Notes under the pieces: model-generated
Database searches by the model: none
Seen by the model: only the letters and a program-made list of their open reading frames with translations
Told to the model about the DNA's origin: nothing
Position numbers and translations under genes: made by a program
Shown here: piece after piece, positions 9,368 to 18,915 of the stretch
How the letters are laid out: each line of letters starts with the position of its first letter
Position numbering within the stretch: the stretch's first letter is position 1
From: Bacteroides graminisolvens DSM 19988 = JCM 15093
GTDB lineage: Bacteria > Bacteroidota > Bacteroidia > Bacteroidales > Bacteroidaceae
Length of the DNA: 64,000 nt
NCBI RefSeq assembly: GCF_000428125.1
Contig: NZ_ATZI01000004.1
Coordinates: 124,001-188,000, forward strand
Direction: 5' to 3'

Positions 9368-12300
9368 ATGTCACAAGTAACCTCGTCATCCGTTGTAGAG
9401 TGGGCGAAGGACTTTCTGAATAAAGCAAAGTCCGAACTGACCCCCGAAGAAGTAAAAGAGCAAAAGAAATTTGCTTCATTAGTACAAACACCCGAGTATA
9501 AAACCTTTCTGTCGAAGATGCTTGACGAATCGTCGCAAATTCGAAATAATTCCAAGCTGAACAAGCGTGTGCGACAAATCATTCGCGAATACGGTATTCC
9601 TGATTTCTTTAGTCCCGGCGACCGTTTTCTAATCAGACTTTATATGGCGGGAGGTTATCTTTTCCCGTCTATTGCCATGCCTATTTTTAAATCGAAACTA
9701 CGCAGTGAAACCGATAAAATAATCATTTCCGAAGAACGTCCCCGACTGACCCAGCATCTTGCCGGTCGCTGGCAGAACAACATCGGACAAAATGTAAACC
9801 TACTTGGCGAAGTGGTATTGGGCGACTCAGAGGCCCGTCACCGTTACGAACACTACCTTGAAGCGTTGGAAATGCCCGATGTTAACTACATTTCAATTAA
9901 ATTGAGCGGCATTTATGCGCAAATCAAATCGCTATCCTATGAGCAAAATAAACGTGAGCTGATTGAAATGGTTTCTGCCATTTATAGAAAGGCGATGCAA
10001 CAAACTTATACGAATCACGAAGGCAAGCAAACGTATAAATTTGTCAATCTGGATATGGAAGAGTATAAAGACATGGAACTGACCTATGATGTGTTTATTG
10101 AAACTCTTTCGCTTCCGGAATTTAAAAACTATTCGGCCGGCATTGTTGTGCAGGCCTATCTGCCCGATGCCGAGAGTAACTTCAATCGTTTGCTAGCGTT
10201 CTCGAAAAAGCGTGCATCCGAAGGAGGTGCTCCCATTAAAATGCGTTTGGTAAAAGGTTGTAACCTGCAAATGGAATCTATTATTTCGTCTATGCGTGGC
10301 TGGGAAAATCCCATTTTGCACACTAAAATAGAGGTAGATGCCAACTATATGCACATTCTCGACTTAGCCTTAAAACCGGAAAACACAAAGGTGTTGCATA
10401 TAGGAGTTGCGTCTCATAATTTCTTCACGATTGCTTATGCGCACTTGTTATGTGAACAGAATGCAGTTACCGAAGGAGTCACTTTCGAGATGCTCGAGGG
10501 AATGGCTAACCACCTGCCGCGGGTGATGCGCCAACTCCAAAAGAACATTATTCTTTATACTCCCGTAGTGAAAGCGGAGCATTTCTTAAATGCCGTGTCT
10601 TATTTGGTGCGTCGCCTCGATGAAAATACAGGTAAAGAAAACTTCCTGACCTATACCTTTAACCTGAAGCTGGATAGCGATAAATGGCTTTTTCTCAAAG
10701 AACAGTTTGAGGAAGCTTATCTCCTAAAAGATACCGTGAATACAAAACCTTATAGAACGCAAAACAGAATGAACCCGCAGCCGTCGGCTCTTCCTCTTGA
10801 GGAGCGGTTGAAAGAGCCTTTTGCTAATGAACCCGATACGGATCTTGATCTTCCGTGGAACCGCGAATGGGCATTGGCCGTTCTCAACAAATGGAAAACG
10901 GAAGTAAACGCTACTAATTTTGTGGTTCCCGTTCAGATAGGTGACAAGGAAGTGCTTACGATGAACAAAAGGACGTATACTGACCGTAGCCGCGAGAACC
11001 AAGTTGTTGTTTGCGAAGCCAATCTTTCTACGCAAGAACAAATAGAGGAAATACTTGCTACAGCTGAAAGCGATGCATCCGGTTGGCGGAAAACGTCGCT
11101 TGACCAGCGCAAGAAAATATTGTTTCAAGTGGCCGAAAATATCGCTGCCAAGCGTGGCGATTTGATAGGCTGCATGGCAGCTGTAACGAGTAAAACCTTT
11201 ACCGAAGGCGATGTAGAAGTATCGGAAGCAATAGACTTTTGTAGGTTTTACCCTACCTCCATGGCTGCGTTCGACGAACTTAAAACCGTTTCTTATCAGC
11301 CGAAGGGAATTGTTCTGGTCATTCCCCCCTGGAATTTTCCGTTGGCTATTCCCGTAGGTGGCACGGTTGCTGCACTGGCAGGCGGAAATACTGTGCTGTT
11401 AAAGCCTGCAACTGTTGCACTACCGGTTGCTTGGGAATTTGCCCAATGTTTCTGGGATGCCGGAGTGCCTAAAGATGCGCTGCAAGTGGTTTGCCCCGCC
11501 GAGAGGCAGTCGCTGAACTGGCTTTCTGCTCACCAATCTGTCAAACATATCATCCTGACGGGAGGTACCGATACCGCTTTCCGCTTGCTTGAGAATGCAC
11601 CGCGTACACCACTTTCTGCCGAAACAGGAGGAAAAAATGCGATGATACTTACGGTTAACGGTGATCAGGATCGTGCTATTCTGAATGTTGTTTCATCGGC
11701 TTTTAGTAATGCCGGACAAAAATGCTCTGCCTGTTCGCTCTTACTTGTTGAACGCAGTACCTACGAAGACGAAATCTTCCAATCGAAATTGCGTGATGCC
11801 GTTTTGAGTTTGCGCACGGGTGGTGTGTGGGATCCGATGAACTATGTAGGGCCCATGATTGATCATAAAAATGAGAAGCTGCAATACGCCATTGATCATC
11901 TTGAACCCGGTGAATCATGGCTTGTGGCGCCTGAATTTATAGATAAAGAACGCTATATACTTAAACCCTGCGTGAAGTGGGGTGTTAAGCCGGGCAGTTA
12001 TACCTTCCGCAACGAACTGTTTGCACCGTTACTTTCCGTGGTTTGCATTGACAGCCTTGAACAGGGAATTGAGTATGCCAACTCTTCCGAGTATGGTTTG
12101 ACGGCCGGCTTGCAGAGCCTCAATAAAGATGAGCGAGAACTCTGGAAAAACAAAATTGAGGCAGGTAACCTTTACATCAATCGAGGAATAACGGGAGCTA
12201 TCGTACGTCGCCAGCCCTTTGGCGGAATGAAGCGTTCGGCTTTTGGTGGAGGCATCAAGGCGGGAGGTCCCAATTATGTAGCAAGTTTCCTTCGTTTTAA

Positions 12301-12841
12301 AAATGCCACGGCTTATGACATAAAAGATGTTGAGGCCAATTACAGGCAGGCATGGAACAACGTGTTCTCCAAAGAAGAAGATGTGAGCCACATTTACGGA
12401 GAAGAAAATACCTTCCGCTATTTACCTTTGAACTCGATGGCTCTACGCATTGCCGATGGTGATACGTTGAATGATGCATTATTGGTTATGCTGGCAGCCA
12501 ATCAAACAAAAACGAAGCTGACCGTCAGCCTCTCTGACAAGCACCATCAACTGGAAGTCATCAAAGCGAAAGTGGCATTGTTCCACGGAATGAGCTTGAG
12601 ACTGGAAAGTGAGGACGATTTTATCAATACGATGTCAACATACGAACGCGTCCGCGCATGCTCAGAAAGCTTATCGGATGCGGTTTATCAAAAAGCTGCG
12701 GAACTGGGACTTTGTATTATTGACAGCGCTCCCCTTGCCGAAGGACGTATTGAGTTGCTTCATTACTTGAAAGAACAAAGCATCTCGTTTGAGTATCATC
12801 GGTACGGCAGTATATTTGAAGAGAATAAGTGTTGCGGGTAA
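9368..12841 (+). CDS. putA: Bifunctional proline dehydrogenase / L-glutamate gamma-semialdehyde dehydrogenase
   Basis: The ATG at 9368 gives 1157 residues; the upstream TTG extension has no support. The N-terminal half is a FAD-dependent proline dehydrogenase TIM barrel, with 'LVKGCNLQMESII' and 'KIEVDANYMHILDLAL'. The C-terminal half is an NAD-dependent aldehyde dehydrogenase with 'VLVIPPWNFPLAIPVGGTV', the general base Glu752 (LSAETGGKN) and catalytic Cys786 (NAGQKCSAC), spaced 34 residues apart as in the superfamily. About 150 further residues follow the ALDH fold. The enzyme oxidises L-proline to P5C and then to glutamate. There is no DNA-binding ribbon-helix-helix at the N-terminus, so it is not the autoregulatory enterobacterial type. 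It is convergent with the restriction gene. Confidence 0.9.
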   Translation: MSQVTSSSVVEWAKDFLNKAKSELTPEEVKEQKKFASLVQTPEYKTFLSKMLDESSQIRNNSKLNKRVRQIIREYGIPDFFSPGDRFLIRLYMAGGYLFPSIAMPIFKSKLRSETDKIIISEERPRLTQHLAGRWQNNIGQNVNLLGEVVLGDSEARHRYEHYLEALEMPDVNYISIKLSGIYAQIKSLSYEQNKRELIEMVSAIYRKAMQQTYTNHEGKQTYKFVNLDMEEYKDMELTYDVFIETLSLPEFKNYSAGIVVQAYLPDAESNFNRLLAFSKKRASEGGAPIKMRLVKGCNLQMESIISSMRGWENPILHTKIEVDANYMHILDLALKPENTKVLHIGVASHNFFTIAYAHLLCEQNAVTEGVTFEMLEGMANHLPRVMRQLQKNIILYTPVVKAEHFLNAVSYLVRRLDENTGKENFLTYTFNLKLDSDKWLFLKEQFEEAYLLKDTVNTKPYRTQNRMNPQPSALPLEERLKEPFANEPDTDLDLPWNREWALAVLNKWKTEVNATNFVVPVQIGDKEVLTMNKRTYTDRSRENQVVVCEANLSTQEQIEEILATAESDASGWRKTSLDQRKKILFQVAENIAAKRGDLIGCMAAVTSKTFTEGDVEVSEAIDFCRFYPTSMAAFDELKTVSYQPKGIVLVIPPWNFPLAIPVGGTVAALAGGNTVLLKPATVALPVAWEFAQCFWDAGVPKDALQVVCPAERQSLNWLSAHQSVKHIILTGGTDTAFRLLENAPRTPLSAETGGKNAMILTVNGDQDRAILNVVSSAFSNAGQKCSACSLLLVERSTYEDEIFQSKLRDAVLSLRTGGVWDPMNYVGPMIDHKNEKLQYAIDHLEPGESWLVAPEFIDKERYILKPCVKWGVKPGSYTFRNELFAPLLSVVCIDSLEQGIEYANSSEYGLTAGLQSLNKDERELWKNKIEAGNLYINRGITGAIVRRQPFGGMKRSAFGGGIKAGGPNYVASFLRFKNATAYDIKDVEANYRQAWNNVFSKEEDVSHIYGEENTFRYLPLNSMALRIADGDTLNDALLVMLAANQTKTKLTVSLSDKHHQLEVIKAKVALFHGMSLRLESEDDFINTMSTYERVRACSESLSDAVYQKAAELGLCIIDSAPLAEGRIELLHYLKEQSISFEYHRYGSIFEENKCCG

Positions 12842-12853
12842 ATCAATACCCGC
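12834..12853. terminator. Short hairpin between convergent genes, possible bidirectional terminator
   Basis: GCGGGTA (12834-12840) and TACCCGC (12847-12853) form a perfect 7-bp stem with a 6-nt loop that includes the putA stop and ends just before the res stop. The following plus-strand run (TTACTATTCTCCTTTTAG) is only weakly T-rich, so intrinsic termination is plausible but not strong. Confidence 0.45.
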
Positions 12854-12856
12854 TTA

Positions 12857-15808
12857 CTATTCTCCTTTTAGTATTTCCTCTATAATGGATTTGATTCCGT
12901 TATTATTAAGTTGTGTTTTAAAGGATACTTTGTAACCATCTAATGTCAGCTGGTTGAAAAATTCTTTCGCACAACTTATTTTCATGCCTTCTTCTCCCCT
13001 TAACGAAGATTTGCCTTCAACCTGTTTGGTCTCAATCACGATATTAAGTTCTTTTTCACCGTTAGCCTTTTTTACTACATACATAAAATCGGGGCTATAA
13101 GAATCATTACCAATAGTAGGAATAGAGATACTTCGGCGTGGAATTTTACCATATACAATAACCTCTTCGATTTCTTTTGTAATGTTCTTACATTCCAAAG
13201 GAGAATCGTAAGCTATTACATCATAGAGATATTTAGCAGAGGGTTCTCCTCTCAGAATGTTTGTACCTATTTCGCCCTGAACAACTTCAGCCCTTACAGT
13301 TCCATCTGCATTGGTTAGTTTCGTTGAAGCGGGGGTATATTCAGTCTTTTTGTAATTGAAACGCCCTTTCAAGTTATCATATTTCCAGTCATTAAATTTG
13401 GAAATGAATCTGGCTGCCGAACTTTCATTGATATATGCCTGATTAAATCCGTTTTCAGATTTAGCATATTGCACGATAGCATTATGAAGTGTATTTATTG
13501 GAATAGAGGTTGCTTTGTTTATTCGTTTTAAAAATACGTTATAAGGAAGTCTTTTGCCACTTATCAAATAAGTCACTCCTGCTTCGCCAACTACCTCAAT
13601 GTTGCTTTTCCCCGCATATATTTTTTGGCGGTCGGTTGTTATTTCCTGCGAACCAAATACTCCATTTTGGAGTAAAATTTGAATATCTTTTTCTATGGAT
13701 TGTTCTACGTCGCTGTTGAAAAATAATACATACTTTTTATTAATAGCACTCCAAAGCTCTTTTAGTTCATTGAAACGTGCCTCCCGGACTTTGACCGTGT
13801 TTTTTGCTTTTTTGTTCTTATCAATCACTTTCGCACTTGCAAGACGAGGCATATTGAATTCTGAATAATCCTGATAAAAATCGTTGATTTTATCTACATT
13901 TATTTTCCTTGAAAAGTCAATATAACCTCTTGTCATCAATTCAATCATGAATTGATTTGTGTCTATGTTGCGAAGTTGGGCAACTCGTTCCATCTCTTCA
14001 ATTGAGATATGCGTAGCCTGCTCGGCCGGTAACTCTGCATTTATTTCAGCAACTAAACGATTGGCAAAATCGGCTTCGGTAAAGTCAACAATATAATTCA
14101 GCATGAATTCTTCATTAGATATACGGTTGCCGAATTCATCTACCGGCAAGCGGAGTCCACGTCCTACTTCCTGAATTTTGCTGTTATCGCTGCCGCTGGA
14201 ACGTAGTTTGACAATGGTAAACACATTTGGGTTATCCCAACCCTCTTTAAGTGTCCATTTTGAAAACAAAAAACGGCGAGTGTTCAACGATTTGTCTTCA
14301 TTGACAATAGAGAGTAATTTCTTCTTGTTATGAAGTATTTCATCTATTTCGGCAGCAATATTATCGTCGGAATCCGTGTTATCTTTGGCAAAATATCCGG
14401 CATGGCAAGCCGAAATATCGGCTTTGCTTGCTTCGAGGTATGCTCTATATTCAGTTGAACATGTTTGCTTTAGTTCATAGTCTATTCGTTCTTTTAATAG
14501 TTGCTCAAAAATAGAGTGTAACCACTTGTTGCCATTACTATCACCGCGATAAGAATCAATGTTGTCAATGAAAAATAGAGCTAATGTTTTAATCTTACAC
14601 GGGCGATCAAAGTTAGCACGCTCAGTTTCGAAATGACGTTGAATAGCCAAACGAATCATTTGTTCCTGATAAGAATCAGAAAAAATATCTACAGTAAATT
14701 CTTCTCCTGTAAATTTAATCTGCCCATTGGAAAATTCAACGAAATTTTTGCCTATTCCCGTTATTGAAAGACCTTTGAGTTCTTCGCTAATGACCGATAA
14801 CGAATCGCCGGTTTGTAAGGTATATGACTTACGTCCGTTGACTGATATATGATTAAAAATTGCTGAGGTTTTACTTTCGATTGATGTTATTTTTATTTTC
14901 TCATCTTTGGAAGATAAAGGTTCAAAATGCTCTTTGGCTACACCTTTAATAAGATTTTGATTAAATGATTCGCAAGCATTAAGGTCATACAAAAGATTGA
15001 GATAATCTTTCTTTGTTGTTTTATTCTTCCCTTTCCCAACTGCGATGTCGGGAAATGTAGCTCCAAAGCGTACAATACATTGTGGCTTTAATTCTTCAAC
15101 AATTCGTTCATACGCTTTCTGGTCACGTTGAAAACGATGTGGCTCATCCATAATTACGAATGGTTGTGTAGCGGCAAGCGCATCAAAAGGACGGTAGTAT
15201 CCATGGACCCCAAAATCATAATCGGAGCGGGAAAGCATATTGCCGTTTGTCAATAATTGCATATTGGTGAGCAATACATAGATTCTGTTTTTTGTTTGAC
15301 AGGATCCTTCAACAAACGCACGGACAGCACTTGGGAAAAAAGTTTTTCCTTTTTTCTTTGCTTGCGCTTTTAAAGTGTATAACTCTATTTGCGCCCCATA
15401 CCCACAGGTGTTTTCAAAGTGCTTTTGAACGTATCCATCACCAAGAAATTGTTCTGCACCCGCTTTGATTGGAAGTGAAGGCACTACTACAATGAACTTG
15501 TTAATGCCGTACTGCTGGTGTAATTCGTAAATGGCATGTGTATAAACGTATGTTTTTCCGGTACCGGTCTCCATTTTAATATCCAAATGGAGCGGCTTGA
15601 CTTCTCTTGAAAGGATGCGCAATGAACTGTGAAGCCCATTTGTTTTTTGAACTTGCTTTATATTCTCAAATAGAATACCATCGGTAAAAATTTCTGGATT
15701 ACCGTAATATTGATTCGGTTGGCTGATAGTTGTATTTTTGAATACATCAGCAATGGAGTCAACTGCTTTTTGCTGGTGGGTAAGCCCTGTCTGTAAAATT
15801 AGCTCCAT
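12857..15808 (-). CDS. res: Type III restriction endonuclease, Res subunit
   Basis: A 983-residue superfamily 2 helicase/translocase with Walker A ETGTGKT at residues 80-86, the motif II variant DEPH at 221-224 (FVIMDEPHRF), and the late helicase motifs 'LKEGWDNPNVF' and 'QEVGRGLRLP'. Near the C-terminus a PD-(D/E)xK nuclease core is readable as 'SYSPDFMYVV', then 'LNIVIETKQVEGK'. This matches the Res subunit of type III systems, which needs Mod for site recognition and cleaves about 25 bp from the site after ATP-driven communication. The gene begins 5 bp after the mod stop, consistent with translation from one message. All key motifs look intact. Confidence 0.92.
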   Translation of the reverse strand: MELILQTGLTHQQKAVDSIADVFKNTTISQPNQYYGNPEIFTDGILFENIKQVQKTNGLHSSLRILSREVKPLHLDIKMETGTGKTYVYTHAIYELHQQYGINKFIVVVPSLPIKAGAEQFLGDGYVQKHFENTCGYGAQIELYTLKAQAKKKGKTFFPSAVRAFVEGSCQTKNRIYVLLTNMQLLTNGNMLSRSDYDFGVHGYYRPFDALAATQPFVIMDEPHRFQRDQKAYERIVEELKPQCIVRFGATFPDIAVGKGKNKTTKKDYLNLLYDLNACESFNQNLIKGVAKEHFEPLSSKDEKIKITSIESKTSAIFNHISVNGRKSYTLQTGDSLSVISEELKGLSITGIGKNFVEFSNGQIKFTGEEFTVDIFSDSYQEQMIRLAIQRHFETERANFDRPCKIKTLALFFIDNIDSYRGDSNGNKWLHSIFEQLLKERIDYELKQTCSTEYRAYLEASKADISACHAGYFAKDNTDSDDNIAAEIDEILHNKKKLLSIVNEDKSLNTRRFLFSKWTLKEGWDNPNVFTIVKLRSSGSDNSKIQEVGRGLRLPVDEFGNRISNEEFMLNYIVDFTEADFANRLVAEINAELPAEQATHISIEEMERVAQLRNIDTNQFMIELMTRGYIDFSRKINVDKINDFYQDYSEFNMPRLASAKVIDKNKKAKNTVKVREARFNELKELWSAINKKYVLFFNSDVEQSIEKDIQILLQNGVFGSQEITTDRQKIYAGKSNIEVVGEAGVTYLISGKRLPYNVFLKRINKATSIPINTLHNAIVQYAKSENGFNQAYINESSAARFISKFNDWKYDNLKGRFNYKKTEYTPASTKLTNADGTVRAEVVQGEIGTNILRGEPSAKYLYDVIAYDSPLECKNITKEIEEVIVYGKIPRRSISIPTIGNDSYSPDFMYVVKKANGEKELNIVIETKQVEGKSSLRGEEGMKISCAKEFFNQLTLDGYKVSFKTQLNNNGIKSIIEEILKGE

Positions 15809-15813
15809 AATGC

Positions 15814-17751
15814 TTAGTATCTGATGTCAAAGTTAGCTTTTAGGTTTTTATGAGAATCGCGCAGTACAAACAGATTTTTGCGAAGCATTTCCGTTTGTGA
15901 AAAATTGAAGCTATAACCAAAGACCACAATGTTTTCGGGACTGAATGACGGTTCTTGCTGGTACCGATCGAGTAGTGCCACCATGTCATTTTCATTGATT
16001 CCTGCTTCAATAAAATATAGGTGTTTACCGCACAAGTAAGCTGTGTAATCGGCTAATTTCACATCTTCTACTTTTGCCCCAAAGCCATACCCGTCTTTCA
16101 CCAACCATGTTTCGAGTACGGTTTCTTTGCCAAACAGCGATAAGGTATCGTTATTGGTAAACATTTCAGTCTCTTTAAATTCTTCTAATTTATCAATTGT
16201 ATCTTCGGACGGCTCTACCAAGGTGTAATGTTTGAAACCGTAGTCAATATCAGCTTTGGTTTCGGACTTTATTTTGGCAGCTGCGCGTTTAATACGCTCT
16301 ATGCCAATAAAATCTAGAGTAGTAGGCCGATTTATAGATTGGAGAAATTCATAAGCCGTTTTTTGACTTGCATTTTTAGAATCTAATACTTCGGGGAGTT
16401 GAATAGCAATAAAGGTTCTGTTTCCACCTTCTTTATCTTCGGCATTTACTTCTAATACAGCTTGAGCACTAGATGCACTGCCTGAGAAAAAATCGACAAT
16501 TATTGCACTTTTATCGAAATTAGTTGCTGCCTTGATTAGATATTTTAATAGACTTACAGGCTTTGGAAAATTAAAAACTTTGCTGTTAAATAGTTCACCT
16601 ATATCTTTTGTACCATCCTGACTCATACCTACTTCTTTGGGTAGGTTTGTACTTACTGGGGTGAATCCAAACATTCCACCTGCTTTCTTCTCATCATCTT
16701 CTTTGAAATATCTTAGTACAGGCTTTGAAATCTTCAAGAAATCATAATCTCCAGGGAAAACTATTCTGTTTTCTTTTTCAAAATCTTTAATTGTTTCTGA
16801 AGTAACACGCCATACAGCATTGGGATTTGCTGGAAATTTATCTCCATTTTTAGGATTGACGATTGTAAAATTACTATTAGGTCTTTCATTAGCATTGGTT
16901 TGTTTTGTTAAATCATGTATCCGCCATGGTCTATCAGGAAGATCGTCTGTCTCAAAATATTTTCGCGTACCTCCTTCCAAAGCGGCAGTAAAATCTTGTT
17001 TAGCATAACAAATAATAGATTCATAATCTTGTGATACTCCAAAAGGCACATCACTTTTTGCTGTTCTTTTTCTCCACGGTATGTTTGCCACAAAAGATTC
17101 TTCACCAAAAACACTATCACAAATCAACTTCAGATTAGCTTGTTCGTTATCATCTATTGAAATAAATATGACGCCATCGGGGGTAAGCAAATCGCGGGCA
17201 AGCAACAAACGTGGATACATGAAGGTAAGCCATGCCGAATGCGAAGCACGCCCTTTGGTGGTGAGATCGAAGATTTTCTGTGCCTGCTCTTCACTAATGC
17301 TTAGTTTGTCTATCAGTTCCTGAGACGTAAAGTTAAAATTATCATTGTACACAAATCCATCCGAACCTGTGTTGTATGGCGGATCTATATAGATACACTT
17401 CACTGCACCTGTGTATGATTTTAGCAAATGTTTTAGCCCATCGAGGTTGTCGCCACTGATATAAAGGTTTTGACTATTTGCATTTTCGGGTTTAACATTG
17501 TGCTCCAAATCAGGCTGAACTACCGTAGTCGTATCAATAGAAGCCAATAATTTAGCATAGTTTTTCCCCAGAAAGTTAAGATCGTATCCTTCGTGGGTTA
17601 TATCTATATCGTTTTTAATCAGATCTTTGAACTTATCAATGTCGAATTTGCCTTCCTTGTCGAAGCATTGGGGGAAATGCGTATGCAACACTTTCAGTGT
17701 TTGTGCGTTTGGAGTTACGGTTTCGTTGCTTTGAATAATATTTTTTATCAT
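15814..17751 (-). CDS. mod: Type III DNA methyltransferase, Mod subunit (adenine-N6, beta class)
   Basis: A 645-residue methyltransferase. The catalytic motif IV DPPY is at residues 123-126 ('KCIYIDPPYNTGSDGFVYND'), and the S-adenosylmethionine motif I equivalent lies downstream ('IIVDFFSGSASSAQAVLEVN'). DPPY before FxGxG is the beta-class order used by type III Mod and related N6-adenine enzymes. The variable central region between these motifs is the likely target-recognition domain, so specificity cannot be read. Mod is first in the operon, with res 5 bp after its stop. No homopolymer or tandem-repeat tract that would suggest phase variation was seen in the 5' part of the gene. Confidence 0.92.
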   Translation of the reverse strand: MIKNIIQSNETVTPNAQTLKVLHTHFPQCFDKEGKFDIDKFKDLIKNDIDITHEGYDLNFLGKNYAKLLASIDTTTVVQPDLEHNVKPENANSQNLYISGDNLDGLKHLLKSYTGAVKCIYIDPPYNTGSDGFVYNDNFNFTSQELIDKLSISEEQAQKIFDLTTKGRASHSAWLTFMYPRLLLARDLLTPDGVIFISIDDNEQANLKLICDSVFGEESFVANIPWRKRTAKSDVPFGVSQDYESIICYAKQDFTAALEGGTRKYFETDDLPDRPWRIHDLTKQTNANERPNSNFTIVNPKNGDKFPANPNAVWRVTSETIKDFEKENRIVFPGDYDFLKISKPVLRYFKEDDEKKAGGMFGFTPVSTNLPKEVGMSQDGTKDIGELFNSKVFNFPKPVSLLKYLIKAATNFDKSAIIVDFFSGSASSAQAVLEVNAEDKEGGNRTFIAIQLPEVLDSKNASQKTAYEFLQSINRPTTLDFIGIERIKRAAAKIKSETKADIDYGFKHYTLVEPSEDTIDKLEEFKETEMFTNNDTLSLFGKETVLETWLVKDGYGFGAKVEDVKLADYTAYLCGKHLYFIEAGINENDMVALLDRYQQEPSFSPENIVVFGYSFNFSQTEMLRKNLFVLRDSHKNLKANFDIRY

Positions 17752-17857
17752 AATGCCAACTTGTTCTGATTCTTGACTTGTACTGGTTTCATTTCAACAT
17801 AATAACTTCATAATCGATGCAGTCATCTATCTTGAAGGAATTTATATTGTGTTATCG

Positions 17858-17865
17858 CAAAGATA
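17858..17865 (-). promoter_or_regulatory. Bacteroidetes -7 box for mod-res
   Basis: On the minus strand 17865-17858 reads TATCTTTG, matching TAnnTTTG. Transcription would begin near 17851, giving a leader of about 100 nt before the mod ATG at 17751. No clear -33 element was found. Confidence 0.45.
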
Positions 17866-18102
17866 ACTAATTTTAATTTATTATGCGTAATATGTATGAT
17901 TTTACAATTAAATATTATCGCTTCGGTAGTCATTTCTCAATACCCGTAGTCACCTTCTATCAAAAGCAACATTGCCGTTAATGTGCCCAACGCTACGAGA
18001 GAGATACATGTGTTGTCATTAACTTGCTAGGAACTTATATTTTTCACCGAGAATGGTTTCAAAAACACCTTGTAATAACACCTAATAAAATAACCACAAT
18101 GA

Positions 18103-18134
18103 TTTGGATTTGACAGTATAATGTATTATCTTTG
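18103..18134 (+). promoter_or_regulatory. Consensus Bacteroidetes promoter in the gene-poor interval
   Basis: TTTG (18103-18106), 20 nt, and TATCTTTG (18127-18134) match the Bacteroidetes sigma-factor consensus TTTG-N19-21-TAnnTTTG in both elements and spacing. It is the best-matching promoter in the window by eye, yet it points at no obvious coding gene and is followed about 65 nt later by a terminator. Confidence 0.6.
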
Positions 18135-18139
18135 TACCT

Positions 18140-18206
18140 ATAATCTTATAGTATATTCAAATTATTATAGGCGCAAAGGCAGGAGTTCATACTCTTGCCT
18201 TTTTTT
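18140..18206 (+). ncRNA. Candidate small RNA of about 67 nt
   Basis: A consensus promoter at 18103-18134 would start transcription near 18140, and an intrinsic terminator ends at about 18206. The interval between has no start codon followed by a useful frame. The transcript would be AT-rich at its 5' end and close with the terminator hairpin. No known family is recognised. It could instead be an attenuated leader for something downstream, but no gene follows closely. Confidence 0.35.
18175..18206 (+). terminator. Strong intrinsic terminator of the candidate small RNA
   Basis: AAAGGCAGGAG (18175-18185) pairs with CTCTTGCCTTT (18192-18202) through 11 positions with one G-U pair and a 6-nt loop. 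It runs into seven consecutive T residues at 18200-18206. Confidence 0.7.
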
Positions 18207-18277
18207 ATGTCTTGACGGTTTGTGATTGTATTAACACGGTGTCTCGCGCCGGTTTGCACGGTAGCAAAAGGTCAATA

Positions 18278-18309
18278 AGAAACCGTCTGATGGCGAAGAG
18301 ACGGTTTCT
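18278..18309. repeat. 11-bp perfect inverted repeat, part of a GACGGTTT cluster
   Basis: AGAAACCGTCT (18278-18288) and AGACGGTTTCT (18299-18309) are perfectly complementary with a 10-nt loop. The core GACGGTTT also occurs directly at 18214-18221 and 18322-18329. There is no following T-run, so it is not a standard terminator. Confidence 0.7.
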
Positions 18310-18352
18310 CCCGAACCAAAAGACGGTTTACGATTTAAAATTGCTCGTTATC

Positions 18353-18394
18353 TTTTTGAAAAAGTCGGTTATGTTTTTCAAAAAGTTGGTTATG
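18353..18394. repeat. Two tandem 21-bp repeats
   Basis: The units at 18353-18373 and 18374-18394 are adjacent and identical at 19 of 21 positions. Each has T5, one base, A5 and then a GTYGGTTATG tail. The T5-N-A5 part is itself self-complementary. Confidence 0.8.
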
Positions 18395-18807
18395 TTTTAC
18401 CAAAGTCTTGCCGATCCTTGTTGCTCCCCGGTTTATTGGTTAATAATATATAAATCTGCTCTTGACAAGATTTGTCTGATTCATGGCATCAAGGAGTGAA
18501 TTTGTAAAATTAGTTCTACTTTTAGTAACAAGCTTCTAATAGTAACAACCATTTTCAGTATAAGTCAAAGTTTCCAAATAAAACAAACATACAACCTGCG
18601 TTGAAAGAAGTCAATTCAGTGTGAATTTGACCGAAGAGCAAAGCCGAAAAAGGGGTTTATCAATGCACAATAGCCTGTTTTTGATGACTTATGAAGTGAC
18701 TTTTGGCCATTTTTAATCAAAAAACACTCGAAAGCGATGAAACATCGTCGCATTTTTAGTTAAATTGGAGTTAATGAATCTGTATACTTAGTTAAAAGTG
18801 ATAGATA

Positions 18808-18915
18808 GTGAGGGTAAAACTGCCAATTTAGTGGTAGACATATTTTACTATCACTCTTCTGTAAGGCTTATAAATAGGGAGTTTTGACCAAGTTAGTGAG
18901 GGTAAGTGAGGGTAA
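18808..18915. repeat. GTGAGGGTAA repeats (one single, one tandem pair)
   Basis: GTGAGGGTAA occurs at 18808-18817 and twice head-to-tail at 18896-18905 and 18906-18915. An 8-bp inverted pair AGTGATAG/CTATCACT (18797-18804, 18848-18855) flanks the first copy. Function unknown. Confidence 0.7.

Noticed and set aside
18212..18499. A 95-codon plus-strand frame after the candidate small RNA
   Set aside because: It crosses the GACGGTTT cluster and the 21-bp tandem repeats, begins within a few bases of a terminator, and has no protein-like features beyond repeat-derived residues.
18353..18915. Repeats considered as a possible CRISPR array
   Set aside because: Units are adjacent or irregularly spaced with no unique spacers of uniform length and no cas genes nearby.
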